DNA from: an uncultured Clostridium sp. | GTDB lineage: Bacteria > Bacillota > Clostridia > TANB77 > CAG-508 | DNA length: 10,576 nucleotides | NCBI GenBank assembly: GCA_905203195.1 | Contig: CAJKVD010000011.1 | Location: 1-10,576, forward strand | Reading direction: 5' to 3' | In this document: positions 1 through 7,511 of the stretch, in pieces | Layout: the number at the start of each line of letters is the position of its first letter | How positions within the stretch are numbered: the first letter of the stretch is position 1 | Notes under the pieces: generated by a model | What the model saw: only the letters and a program-made list of their open reading frames with translations | Database searches by the model: none | What the model was told of the DNA's origin: nothing | Position numbers and translations under genes: made by a program

Positions 1-234
1 TAATACTCCAGTTCTTATTTCTGGACCTTGTGTATCTAATAATAATGCTACTGGAACATCTAATTCTTTTCTTAATCTTAATACTTCTTCTGTTTTTTCA
101 GCTTGTTCATCCCAACTTCCATGTGAATAGTTGATTCTTGTTACATTTAGTCCTGCATTTATTAATTCTTCTAATCTGTTTTCACTAGCAGGTCCTATTG
201 TTCCTACGATTTTTGTTTTTCTTAATGTTTTCAT
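1..234 (-). CDS. pyk: Pyruvate kinase, N-terminal 78 residues (runs off left edge)
   Basis: Pyruvate kinase transfers phosphate from phosphoenolpyruvate to ADP in the last step of glycolysis, in the cytoplasm. Only the first 78 codons are here, open to base 1. The reading starts MKTLRKTKIVGTIGPAS, the family's N-terminal strand, followed by the RINYSHG motif (substrate-binding Arg and Asn) and LLLDTQGPEIRTG at the window edge, where the first half of the barrel domain begins. Many family members have DTKGPEIRTG, so Gln replaces the usual Lys in that loop. The ATG at 234-232 has a GAAAGGAA Shine-Dalgarno about 11 bases upstream. The gene follows the thioesterase by 129 bases and has its own promoter, so it is probably a separate transcript. 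It is not preceded by pfkA, a common partner in Firmicutes. The identity is secure; the rest of the protein is not visible. Confidence 0.97.
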   Translation of the reverse strand, partial: MKTLRKTKIVGTIGPASENRLEELINAGLNVTRINYSHGSWDEQAEKTEEVLRLRKELDVPVALLLDTQGPEIRTGVL

Positions 235-275
235 TTTTTATCAATTCCTTTCTTTTTAGACAATTCCTTTTTCAT
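231..275 (-). other. Possible 14-codon leader ORF overlapping the pyk start
   Basis: An ATG at 275-273 opens a frame reading MKKELSKKKGIDKK. Its TGA (233-231) overlaps the pyk ATG in the ATGA arrangement typical of translational coupling. No convincing Shine-Dalgarno precedes it, and such a short Lys-rich frame can arise by chance in AT-rich DNA, so translation is doubtful. Confidence 0.2.
242..270 (-). repeat. Duplicated AAAGGAATTG in the pyk leader
   Basis: The 10-base unit AAAGGAATTG occurs twice, at 251-242 and 270-261, with a 19-base period. The copy nearer the ATG serves as the pyk ribosome binding site. The distal copy could act as a standby ribosome site or be a chance duplication. 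Confidence 0.4.
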
Positions 276-327
276 ATGATACCATATATCATTAGATTTT
301 ATACTTGTCCTTTTTTTATCGGTATAC

Positions 328-357
328 ATTATATCACATTTAACTACTATTTTTCAA
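328..357 (-). promoter_or_regulatory. Sigma-A-type promoter of pyk
   Basis: The -35 box TTGAAA (357-352) and the perfect -10 box TATAAT (333-328) are 18 bases apart. The -10 is preceded by TG plus one base, an extended -10. Transcription would start near 321 and give a leader of about 85 bases. The -35 lies 7 bases beyond the thioesterase stop codon. The sequence around this -35 is nearly identical to that of the pgi promoter. Confidence 0.72.
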
Positions 358-363
358 GACTTT

Positions 364-1092
364 TTATTTTAATTTTATAATTGCATGTAAAATCTTTTCA
401 CTGTAATCATATATTGTAATTATGTAAGCATTATCTACATTTGCATATTTGCAAATGAGTTTTTCTCCATATTTTATTTCTTTTTTATATTGGATCTGTA
501 CACTATCATATGGCCTTTTTTCATATACATCCTTTGGTAATGCCTCATATGCTAAATCTAAATAATATAGATTATGCATATGTCCATTTATATCAATATC
601 TTTTCTATTTACTGTGTATTCAATTTTATTTGTATACTTAATATTTTCTGGTATTTCTATTTTTTCTAATTCTTTTTCAGGATATACACTTTTTTCTTCT
701 GGCTTATATTTATTTGCAATTTCTTCTGTTATTCTTGTTAACTTACCTGTTTTGGTGTTTACTAATACCCATTTTGATGTTGCTATTGCGCATAATTTAC
801 CTTGTTCATTAAATACTTCAAAATCACGGTATGTTATTGCTCTTGTCATGTCCCTGCCCCATGTTTTTATATTTATAGTTTGTCCATATTTAGGTCTTTT
901 TATTACGTTTAGTTTCCAACCTGCTAAAATCCATGCAACATGTGTTTTTTCTATGTCTCCTGCTCCATATCCTGCCAAATCGGAGTGATATGCTCCTATG
1001 TTTTCTAACATTTCTAATATTGCTCTATTTTTTATAAAATTGTTATTTCCAATATCTTTTATTCCCATTTTAAATTGTTGTTCAAATACCAT
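364..1092 (-). CDS. Acyl-ACP thioesterase (FatA/FatB-like, double hotdog), 242 aa
   Basis: This family cleaves the thioester of acyl-acyl carrier protein in the cytoplasm, releasing free fatty acid and ending chain elongation. The protein resembles bacterial acyl-ACP thioesterases in length and in having two hotdog halves. The N-terminal half (about residues 1-130) carries AGWKLNVIKRPKYGQ, the substrate-tunnel region. The C-terminal half (about 150-242) carries DIDINGHMHNLYY (165-177), whose Asn and His match the catalytic Asn-x-His of the plant enzymes. The ATG at 1092 has AAAGGAT 7 bases upstream. It lies 67 bases behind pgi with no clear terminator or promoter between, so co-transcription from the pgi promoter is likely. 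Chain-length preference cannot be read from the sequence. The family call is firm; the physiological role is inferred. Confidence 0.9.
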   Translation of the reverse strand: MVFEQQFKMGIKDIGNNNFIKNRAILEMLENIGAYHSDLAGYGAGDIEKTHVAWILAGWKLNVIKRPKYGQTINIKTWGRDMTRAITYRDFEVFNEQGKLCAIATSKWVLVNTKTGKLTRITEEIANKYKPEEKSVYPEKELEKIEIPENIKYTNKIEYTVNRKDIDINGHMHNLYYLDLAYEALPKDVYEKRPYDSVQIQYKKEIKYGEKLICKYANVDNAYIITIYDYSEKILHAIIKLK

Positions 1093-1159
1093 TTTATTGT
1101 ATCCTTTCTCGTACTCGAATCATTATTGATGTTTTTTGAGTTCGTCCACAAAAACACCT

Positions 1160-2470
1160 TTAGTATCCTGGTTTTTCTAATAGATGAAACATATTTTTCT
1201 TGTATTTTTCTACTCCTGGTTGGTTAAATGGATTTACTCCTAATATCATTCCTGACATTGCACATGCTTTTTCAAAAAAGTATATTAGCTCTCCTATATT
1301 TTTGGCGTCTAATTTATTCATTTCTATTATTATGTTTGGTACATCTCCGTCTACATGTGCTTTTACTGTTCCTTCCATGGCTTTTTTATTTACATAGTCC
1401 ATTGTTTTTCCTGCTAAATAGTTTAGTCCATCTAAATTGTCATCATCTGGATTTATTATTATGTCATTTGCTGGTGTTTTTATTCTTATTACTGTCTCGA
1501 ATAAATCTCTTCTTCCTTCTTGTATATATTGTCCCATTGAATGTAAATCTGTTGTAAAATCTACTCCTGATGGAAATATTCCTTTATTATCTTTTCCTTC
1601 GCTTTCTCCATATAGTTGTTTCCACCATTCAGTAAAGTAGTGCATTTTTGGTTCATAATTTACTAATATTTCTGTGGTTTTTTTCATTTTACTATATAGT
1701 ATGTTTCTTATTACTGCATATTGATAGCATTCGTTATATTTTAAGTCTGGGTCATCAAATCTTTCTTGTGCTATTCTTGCTCCTTCCATTAATTTTTCTA
1801 TATCTATTCCTGCTACTGCTATTGGTAACAGTCCTACTGCTGTTAATACTGAATATCTTCCACCTACATTGTCTGGTACTACAAATTGTTCATATCCTTC
1901 ATTTTCTGCTAATGTTTTTAGTGCTCCTTTTTCTTTATCTGTTGTTGCATAAATTCTACTTCTTGCTTCATCTATTCCATATTTATTTTCTAATATTTCT
2001 CTAAATATTCTAAATGCTATTGCTGGTTCTGTTGTTGTTCCTGATTTTGATATTACATTTACTGAAAAATCTTTGTTTCCTATATATTCTATTATTTCGT
2101 TCATATAGTTTGGACTTAAATTGTTTCCTACATATAATATTTGTGGATATTTTCTTTGTTCTTCTGGCAACAGATTATAAAATGAACTTGTTAAACTTTC
2201 TATTACTGCTCTTGCTCCTAAATATGATCCTCCTATTCCTGTTACTACTAAAATATCTGATTCTTTTGCTATTTTTTTTGCTGCTTTTTTTATTCTTTTA
2301 AATTCTTCTTTATTATAGTCTGTTGGTAATTCTAGCCATCCTACAAAGTCCTCATCATCTAGTGCTCTATCATGCAATTCTTTATGATTTTTTTCTACTT
2401 CTTTTGCGTAGTCTTGTATCATTCTTTTTGTTATATTTGTGTGTTTATAATTTAATTTAATATTTGGCAT
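1160..2470 (-). CDS. pgi: Glucose-6-phosphate isomerase, 436 aa
   Basis: Phosphoglucose isomerase interconverts glucose-6-phosphate and fructose-6-phosphate in the cytoplasm, at the head of glycolysis. The length fits the short bacterial PGI class (about 450 residues). Visible motifs are the phosphate-binding SKSGTTTE (residues 141-148), the family signature [14 protein letters not shown] (200-213), GESEGK with the catalytic Glu (about 289), DLHSMGQ with the ring-opening His (about 310), and the C-terminal signature [12 protein letters not shown], whose Lys (about 422) completes the active site. All key residues are present. The ATG at 2470 follows a strong AAAAGGAGG (2477-2485) at 6 bases. 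The gene has its own promoter just after spoIIP and is followed by the thioesterase gene. Confidence 0.98.
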   Translation of the reverse strand: MPNIKLNYKHTNITKRMIQDYAKEVEKNHKELHDRALDDEDFVGWLELPTDYNKEEFKRIKKAAKKIAKESDILVVTGIGGSYLGARAVIESLTSSFYNLLPEEQRKYPQILYVGNNLSPNYMNEIIEYIGNKDFSVNVISKSGTTTEPAIAFRIFREILENKYGIDEARSRIYATTDKEKGALKTLAENEGYEQFVVPDNVGGRYSVLTAVGLLPIAVAGIDIEKLMEGARIAQERFDDPDLKYNECYQYAVIRNILYSKMKKTTEILVNYEPKMHYFTEWWKQLYGESEGKDNKGIFPSGVDFTTDLHSMGQYIQEGRRDLFETVIRIKTPANDIIINPDDDNLDGLNYLAGKTMDYVNKKAMEGTVKAHVDGDVPNIIIEMNKLDAKNIGELIYFFEKACAMSGMILGVNPFNQPGVEKYKKNMFHLLEKPGY

Positions 2471-2517
2471 ATTTTTCCTCCTTTTGGTATTTAATTACCA
2501 TTTTATTTTTCTTTTTT

Positions 2518-2546
2518 ATCATACATTATTTTTCTACTTTTTTCAA
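2518..2546 (-). promoter_or_regulatory. Sigma-A-type promoter of pgi
   Basis: TTGAAA (2546-2541) and TATGAT (2523-2518) are separated by the optimal 17 bases, about 47 bases upstream of the pgi start. The -35 lies only 11 bases past the spoIIP stop codon. The surrounding AGTCTTGAAAAA and the AGTAG just after it also occur at the pyk promoter. Confidence 0.72.
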
Positions 2547-2556
2547 GACTAAAATA

Positions 2557-3198
2557 CTATAATATTTCATCTAATACTTTTGCCAAATATTTCATGCTTG
2601 TTAGGCATTGTTCTAAAGTATTTCCAGTTGCTCCAACTTCCATTATACTTGCATATTTTCCTGCATGCTGGTTATATCTATATTCTGTTAACATTAATGG
2701 TTTAAATAGTCCTGGATACATTTCCTCTGCTTTTTCTTGTACTTTTATTGCGAATTTTAGGTTTTGTTGCCAGTTTGGGTGTTCTAGTCCTCCTTGATTT
2801 GTTCCTATTACATACATTATTTGTGCTGCATAGTCATCTCCTATTTTTACTGTTGGTGCATAGTCTGCTCGTGCTCCTATTGCATCTCTATGTAAGTCTA
2901 TAATTATATCTGATGGTGTATTTTTTAAAATATTTTGTACAGTTGTTAATGATCGTGTATATGATCCATTATATGATGGATAATCGTGATAACTTGTATT
3001 ATGTACTACTGGTATGTTGTATTTTTTTAATTCTGTTTCTAATTCTGTTCCTACTCTTGTTACTGTGTAATTTAAGTCTGTTGTTCTATATGTTCCTGTT
3101 GTATTGTATTGAAATTTTTCACTTGGAGTATAGCTTTCACAACTGTGGGTGTGAAAGATTACTACATTTTTATTGTCTATTGTTATATTTGGTTCCAT
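2557..3198 (-). CDS. spoIIP: SpoIIP catalytic-domain fragment, 213 aa from first ATG
   Basis: This holds the SpoIIP-family hydrolase domain. Counting from the ATG at 3198, it shows HTHSCES (16-22), DLHRD (101-105), an IGTNQGG loop (131-137) and IMEVGATGNTLEQ (185-197), the conserved His, Asp and Glu motifs of this metal-dependent cell-wall hydrolase family. The frame has no stop as far up as 3459, and the extra 87 codons are a Glu/Asn/Lys/Thr-rich linker, as expected between anchor and enzyme. The ATG at 3198 sits right at the domain edge and has no good ribosome binding site, so it is probably not a real start. Made alone, the product would lack an export signal and stay in the cytoplasm, away from its substrate. 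Confidence 0.75.
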   Translation of the reverse strand: MEPNITIDNKNVVIFHTHSCESYTPSEKFQYNTTGTYRTTDLNYTVTRVGTELETELKKYNIPVVHNTSYHDYPSYNGSYTRSLTTVQNILKNTPSDIIIDLHRDAIGARADYAPTVKIGDDYAAQIMYVIGTNQGGLEHPNWQQNLKFAIKVQEKAEEMYPGLFKPLMLTEYRYNQHAGKYASIMEVGATGNTLEQCLTSMKYLAKVLDEIL

Positions 3199-3427
3199 TA
3201 TTTGTTCTGTTAGATTTATATTTGTTCCATTTTTTATTTTTACATTTTTATATTGTATATTATATGTTTCTTTTATTGGATTGTTTGTTACTACTTGTGT
3301 TTCTACATTTGTTTTTGTTTCTTCGTTTTCGTTTTTGGGCTCTTCTTCATTTTCCTTTATAGTGTTTTCTTTTTCTTCTTGTTCTCTTTGGCTTTCATTT
3401 ATTATTGTGTTATCTTCTTTTTCTTGG

Positions 3428-3709
3428 TTATTTATTGCTGATATTTCTGTCCCGAATGGCTATTTTTAGATAATTTTTGTTTTTATTTTCTTCTTTATTT
3501 TCTTCTTTTTCTTTAATAGAATTTATTGCTGGAATTTGACTATTTATTGATTGTAAACACAGTTTTGATTGTGGAATTAATAATTTTATTTTATTTTCTT
3601 TTTTTAAGTCAAAAAATCTTGCAAATAACACAATCATTATTACTAATAAAAGTGTACCTACAAGATATTTGGTTATGTCTTTTAATTTAAAAATTGCAAC
3701 ATTAAACAT
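3428..3709 (-). CDS. spoIIP: SpoIIP N-terminal fragment: membrane anchor, 93 aa
   Basis: This fragment begins MFNVAIFKLKDITKY. It has one strongly hydrophobic helix at residues 12-33, then a basic stretch and a Glu/Asn/Lys-rich tail ending at a premature TAA. In SpoIIP the helix anchors the protein and the catalytic domain lies outside the membrane. An in-frame ATG also exists at 3751, but the ATG at 3709 has AAAGGAGA at the correct distance and gives the typical short cytoplasmic tail, so 3709 is preferred. The last 13 or so codons are probably read out of frame, because the other frame reads PFGTEISAINNQEK over the same bases and leads into the catalytic part. Alone, this piece has no enzyme domain. 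Confidence 0.75.
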   Translation of the reverse strand: MFNVAIFKLKDITKYLVGTLLLVIMIVLFARFFDLKKENKIKLLIPQSKLCLQSINSQIPAINSIKEKEENKEENKNKNYLKIAIRDRNISNK

Positions 3710-3716
3710 ATATATT

Positions 3717-3724
3717 TCTCCTTT
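3717..3724 (-). promoter_or_regulatory. Ribosome binding site that sets the spoIIP start
   Basis: AAAGGAGA lies 7 bases ahead of the ATG at 3709-3707. The ATG 42 bases further upstream has no comparable site, so this one decides the start. Confidence 0.7.
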
Positions 3725-3770
3725 GCATTCTATATATAATTTATGTTGCAACCTTTTGATTTATTCTTTT

Positions 3771-5180
3771 TTATTCTTGTTTATTGCCAGATGAATTATT
3801 TTGTGAAGAATCTGTATTAGTTTTTTCTTGTGTGTTTGTATTTGTTGTTTCATCATTTTTTACAGCTTTTACGCCTATTGAGTCTAGCCATTTTTCTACA
3901 TCATATCGTTGATCTTCAAAATTTAAATAGTAGTATTTGTTTCCTGAATCTATTACCATATAAATGTCATCTGCCATTGTTGGGAATTTCTCTTCTCCTG
4001 ATGCATTTATTAATCCATATTTATTATCTTTGCATGTTACAATCATATTATAATTTGGAATTACCAATAAGTTCAGTGCATCTTTACTGCTTGATGCCAC
4101 ATATCCTAAACTGTCGTATTTATAATCTACTATAACATCTCCATTTTTATCAACTAATCCCCATAAATCCTTTTTCTTTACTGGTATTAGTTTATCTACT
4201 AACAAATATTTATTACGTATATTATTTTTTTCAAACTTTGTAATGTCTATTCCTATTTCATCATTTTCAATATATAATTTTATATTTCCTTTAATATCTA
4301 TTATTCCAAATTTTCCATCTCTTTCTGCTAAATAGATTCCAGCATCCATATCCATTAAACTTAAGCTGTCATATAAAATTTGAACTTTTGTTACACCATC
4401 TTTTGATAATATTCCTATTTTATTGTCACTTGTTACAAAAAAGTCTCCTGTTTCTGGTATATATTTTATTTCTTCATATTTTGGTTCTATTATTGTGTTT
4501 CCTTGTAAGTCTATTACTCCTATTTCTTTTTTATCTTTTTGTACTATTAGTCTTCCTTCAAATATTGATTTTTGATTGTGAAATTCTGTACTTGTTTCTG
4601 CATAATTTTTGTCTAAAACCATTTGTTGATAATTATTTAATAAATAATCCATTGTATATATATATATACGATTGTTATCTTTATCATAATTAAAACTTGC
4701 ATTAAATGCTTGTTCAAATCCATCTGAAGAAACATATAGTTTTCCGTTTATTGCCTTTACTGGCTTTTTACTATAAAAATATGTGTATTCTGAGTCTTTT
4801 TGCTGAGTTTCTAATTTATATATTTTTGTAGAATTTAAAACAAAATTTGCTATTTCATTTTCACTTTGTATATAGCATTTGTTTTTTGCTTCTGACCTTT
4901 CTGAATAGTCCCCACTATAGCTTTGATATCCTACATAACTTGCTATATCTCTAATTGATATATATACTGTATCTCCTTCAAATACTAACATATCGTTTAA
5001 TTTTGCATCTGCTACATCATTTACTGCTACTTTTAGTTTTGAATTCTCTATATAACCTAATGCTGCAACTATTCCTATAATTGAAATAAATAATATTACA
5101 ATTATTGTTATAATTATTTTTGGCATTTTTGTATTTGCTTTTTTTTCTTTTTCAACAAAATTCTCATCAATTATATTCAT
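3771..5180 (-). CDS. Membrane-anchored WG-repeat protein of unknown function, 469 aa
   Basis: I do not recognise a specific gene. A short Lys-rich cytoplasmic tail precedes one membrane helix (about residues 21-43), so most of the protein should be outside the membrane. Residues about 60-175 (VYISIRDIASYVGY and following) resemble the copper-amine-oxidase N-terminal-like domain found in many clostridial surface proteins. Then come degenerate WG-type repeats, around EIGVIDLQGN (219), KIGILSKDG (254), KFGIIDIKGN (290), LWGLVDKNGD (339) and KYGLINASGE (387). The last 30 residues are Asn/Thr/Ser/Gln-rich. Start ATG 5180 is 14 bases after the tgt stop, and its AAGGGGG binding site overlaps the tgt TAA, so translation is probably coupled to tgt. 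spoIIP follows 61 bases later. WG repeats are usually scaffolds without enzyme activity; a cell-envelope role is inference only. Confidence 0.85.
   Translation of the reverse strand: MNIIDENFVEKEKKANTKMPKIIITIIVILFISIIGIVAALGYIENSKLKVAVNDVADAKLNDMLVFEGDTVYISIRDIASYVGYQSYSGDYSERSEAKNKCYIQSENEIANFVLNSTKIYKLETQQKDSEYTYFYSKKPVKAINGKLYVSSDGFEQAFNASFNYDKDNNRIYIYTMDYLLNNYQQMVLDKNYAETSTEFHNQKSIFEGRLIVQKDKKEIGVIDLQGNTIIEPKYEEIKYIPETGDFFVTSDNKIGILSKDGVTKVQILYDSLSLMDMDAGIYLAERDGKFGIIDIKGNIKLYIENDEIGIDITKFEKNNIRNKYLLVDKLIPVKKKDLWGLVDKNGDVIVDYKYDSLGYVASSSKDALNLLVIPNYNMIVTCKDNKYGLINASGEEKFPTMADDIYMVIDSGNKYYYLNFEDQRYDVEKWLDSIGVKAVKNDETTNTNTQEKTNTDSSQNNSSGNKQE
4655..4668. repeat. (TA)7 dinucleotide run inside the WG-repeat gene
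   Basis: Seven TA units lie in the coding sequence at the RIYIYT segment. A change of one unit by slippage would shift the frame, so the tract could be hypermutable, though seven units is short for a phase-variation switch. Confidence 0.6.
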
Positions 5181-5194
5181 CTGTATTCCCCCTT

Positions 5195-6319
<1,125 letters not shown>

Positions 6320-6405
6320 TTAATTAAATTCCTCCTTAAGCACCATTTGTGCGAGATTACTATTATATTTTCTCTTTAAGGTATTATGTTTGTACTTTGT
6401 TACTT

Positions 6406-7431
6406 TTATGATATGAACATTGCATCTCCAAAACTGAAAAATTTATATTTTTCTTTTACTGCTTCTTTATATGCTTTCATTATATAATCTTTTCCTGCTA
6501 ATGCTGATACTAACATTAATAATGTTGATTGTGGTAAATGGAAGTTTGTTATTAATCCATCTATACACTTGAATTTGTAGCCTGGATATATAAATATTTG
6601 TGTATCACTTTCTATTGGTTCTACTGTTCCATCTTCTGGATTTGCTATTGTTTCCAATACTCTACATGATGTTGTTCCTACTGCTATTACTCTTTTTCCG
6701 TTTTTCTTTGCTTTGTTTATTTTGTCACAGTCTTCTTGTTTTATGTAAAAATGTTCTGAGTGCATTTCATGTGCTTCTACTGTGTCTTCTTTTACTGGTC
6801 TAAATGTTCCTATTCCTACATGTAGTGTTACATTTGCTATTTCTATTCCTTTTTGTTCTATTTTTTCTAATAGCTCTTTTGTAAAGTGTAAGCCTGCTGT
6901 TGGAGCTGCTGCTGAGCCCTCATATTTTGCATATACTGTTTGATATCTGTCTTTTTCTTTTAATTCTTTATGTATATATGGTGGCAATGGCATTAGTCCT
7001 ATCTTGTCCAATATTTCGTTGAATATACCTTCATATGTGAATAATACTTTTCTTGTTCCTCCTGGCATTGTGTCTAATATTTCTGCTTTTAGTAATCCAT
7101 CTCCAAATATTACTTTTGTTCCTATATGTAATTTGTTTCCTGGTCTTACTATTGTTTCCCAGATATCTCCTTCGATATTATTTAATAACAAGAATTCTAT
7201 ATTTGCTCCTGTTTCTTTTTTTCCATATATACGTGCTGGTATTACTTTTGTGTTGTTTCTTACTAAACAGTCTCCTGGCTCTAAATAGTCTATTATGTCT
7301 TTAAATGTTTTATGTTCTATTGTGTGTTCTTTTCTGTTTAGAACCATTAGTCTTGACTCATCTCTTTTTTCGATTGGTGTTTGTGCTATTAGTTCTTCTG
7401 GCAATTCATAATCAAATTCTGTTACTTTCAA
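6406..7431 (-). CDS. queA: SAM:tRNA ribosyltransferase-isomerase QueA, 341 aa, TTG start
   Basis: QueA moves the ribosyl part of S-adenosylmethionine onto 7-aminomethyl-7-deazaguanine in tRNA, making epoxyqueuosine from the base inserted by Tgt. Length and motifs are normal: [15 protein letters not shown] (residues 56-70), [13 protein letters not shown] (172-184), [11 protein letters not shown] (204-214), [10 protein letters not shown] (251-260) and [18 protein letters not shown] (296-313). The start codon is TTG (7431-7429). It is supported by AGGAGG (7445-7440) at 8 bases and by the family-typical N-terminus [16 protein letters not shown], and no usable ATG or GTG lies further upstream. The gene is 80 bases after pnp and 86 bases before tgt, in the common queA-tgt order. 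Confidence 0.97.
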   Translation of the reverse strand: MKVTEFDYELPEELIAQTPIEKRDESRLMVLNRKEHTIEHKTFKDIIDYLEPGDCLVRNNTKVIPARIYGKKETGANIEFLLLNNIEGDIWETIVRPGNKLHIGTKVIFGDGLLKAEILDTMPGGTRKVLFTYEGIFNEILDKIGLMPLPPYIHKELKEKDRYQTVYAKYEGSAAAPTAGLHFTKELLEKIEQKGIEIANVTLHVGIGTFRPVKEDTVEAHEMHSEHFYIKQEDCDKINKAKKNGKRVIAVGTTSCRVLETIANPEDGTVEPIESDTQIFIYPGYKFKCIDGLITNFHLPQSTLLMLVSALAGKDYIMKAYKEAVKEKYKFFSFGDAMFIS

Positions 7432-7439
7432 TGCTTTTG

Positions 7440-7445
7440 CCTCCT
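7440..7445 (-). promoter_or_regulatory. Ribosome binding site supporting the queA TTG start
   Basis: A perfect AGGAGG lies 8 bases before TTG at 7431-7429. It compensates for the weak start codon and fixes the gene start. Confidence 0.8.
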
Positions 7446-7511
7446 ATATTTTTTTTAAGCTTTTTATAATTTAAAATTTATTGTAAATCCCTTTTTATTT
7501 TCAATTTTATA

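Larger units (their letters stand above)
2557..3709 (-). pseudogene. spoIIP: Stage II sporulation protein P, split by one frameshift
   Basis: SpoIIP is a membrane-anchored peptidoglycan amidase/endopeptidase. With SpoIID and SpoIIM it thins septal peptidoglycan so that the mother cell can engulf the forespore. The N-terminal frame starts at ATG 3709 and ends at TAA 3430-3428. The rest of the protein is in another frame that is open from 3459 to the TAG at 2559-2557. The shift must therefore lie within 3431-3459, and a +1 move (or loss of one base) joins the halves. The joined product is about 383 residues, close to the usual length of about 400: an N-terminal membrane helix, an acidic Lys/Glu/Asn linker and the full catalytic domain. 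The break falls in the poorly conserved linker, so both conserved halves are intact. It could be a sequencing or assembly error, a true mutation, or, less likely, recoding. Confidence 0.85.

Noticed and set aside
1093..1159. Terminator or promoter between pgi and the thioesterase
   Set aside because: Only 4-pair AT-rich inverted repeats without a U-run were found, and no -35/-10 pair with proper spacing.
3710..3751. Upstream ATG at 3751 as the spoIIP start
   Set aside because: It lacks a ribosome binding site and adds 14 residues before an ATG that has a strong one at the correct distance.
3710..3770. TTGCA...TGCAA inverted repeat ahead of spoIIP as a sporulation-regulator site
   Set aside because: Five pairs separated by about 19 bases in AT-rich DNA is compatible with chance, and it does not match a sporulation sigma-factor promoter I can identify.
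6362..6390. TATAAT in the queA-tgt gap as a tgt promoter
   Set aside because: The -10 matches, but no -35-like hexamer lies 16-18 bases upstream and there is no extended -10 TG. AT-rich DNA yields TATAAT often.
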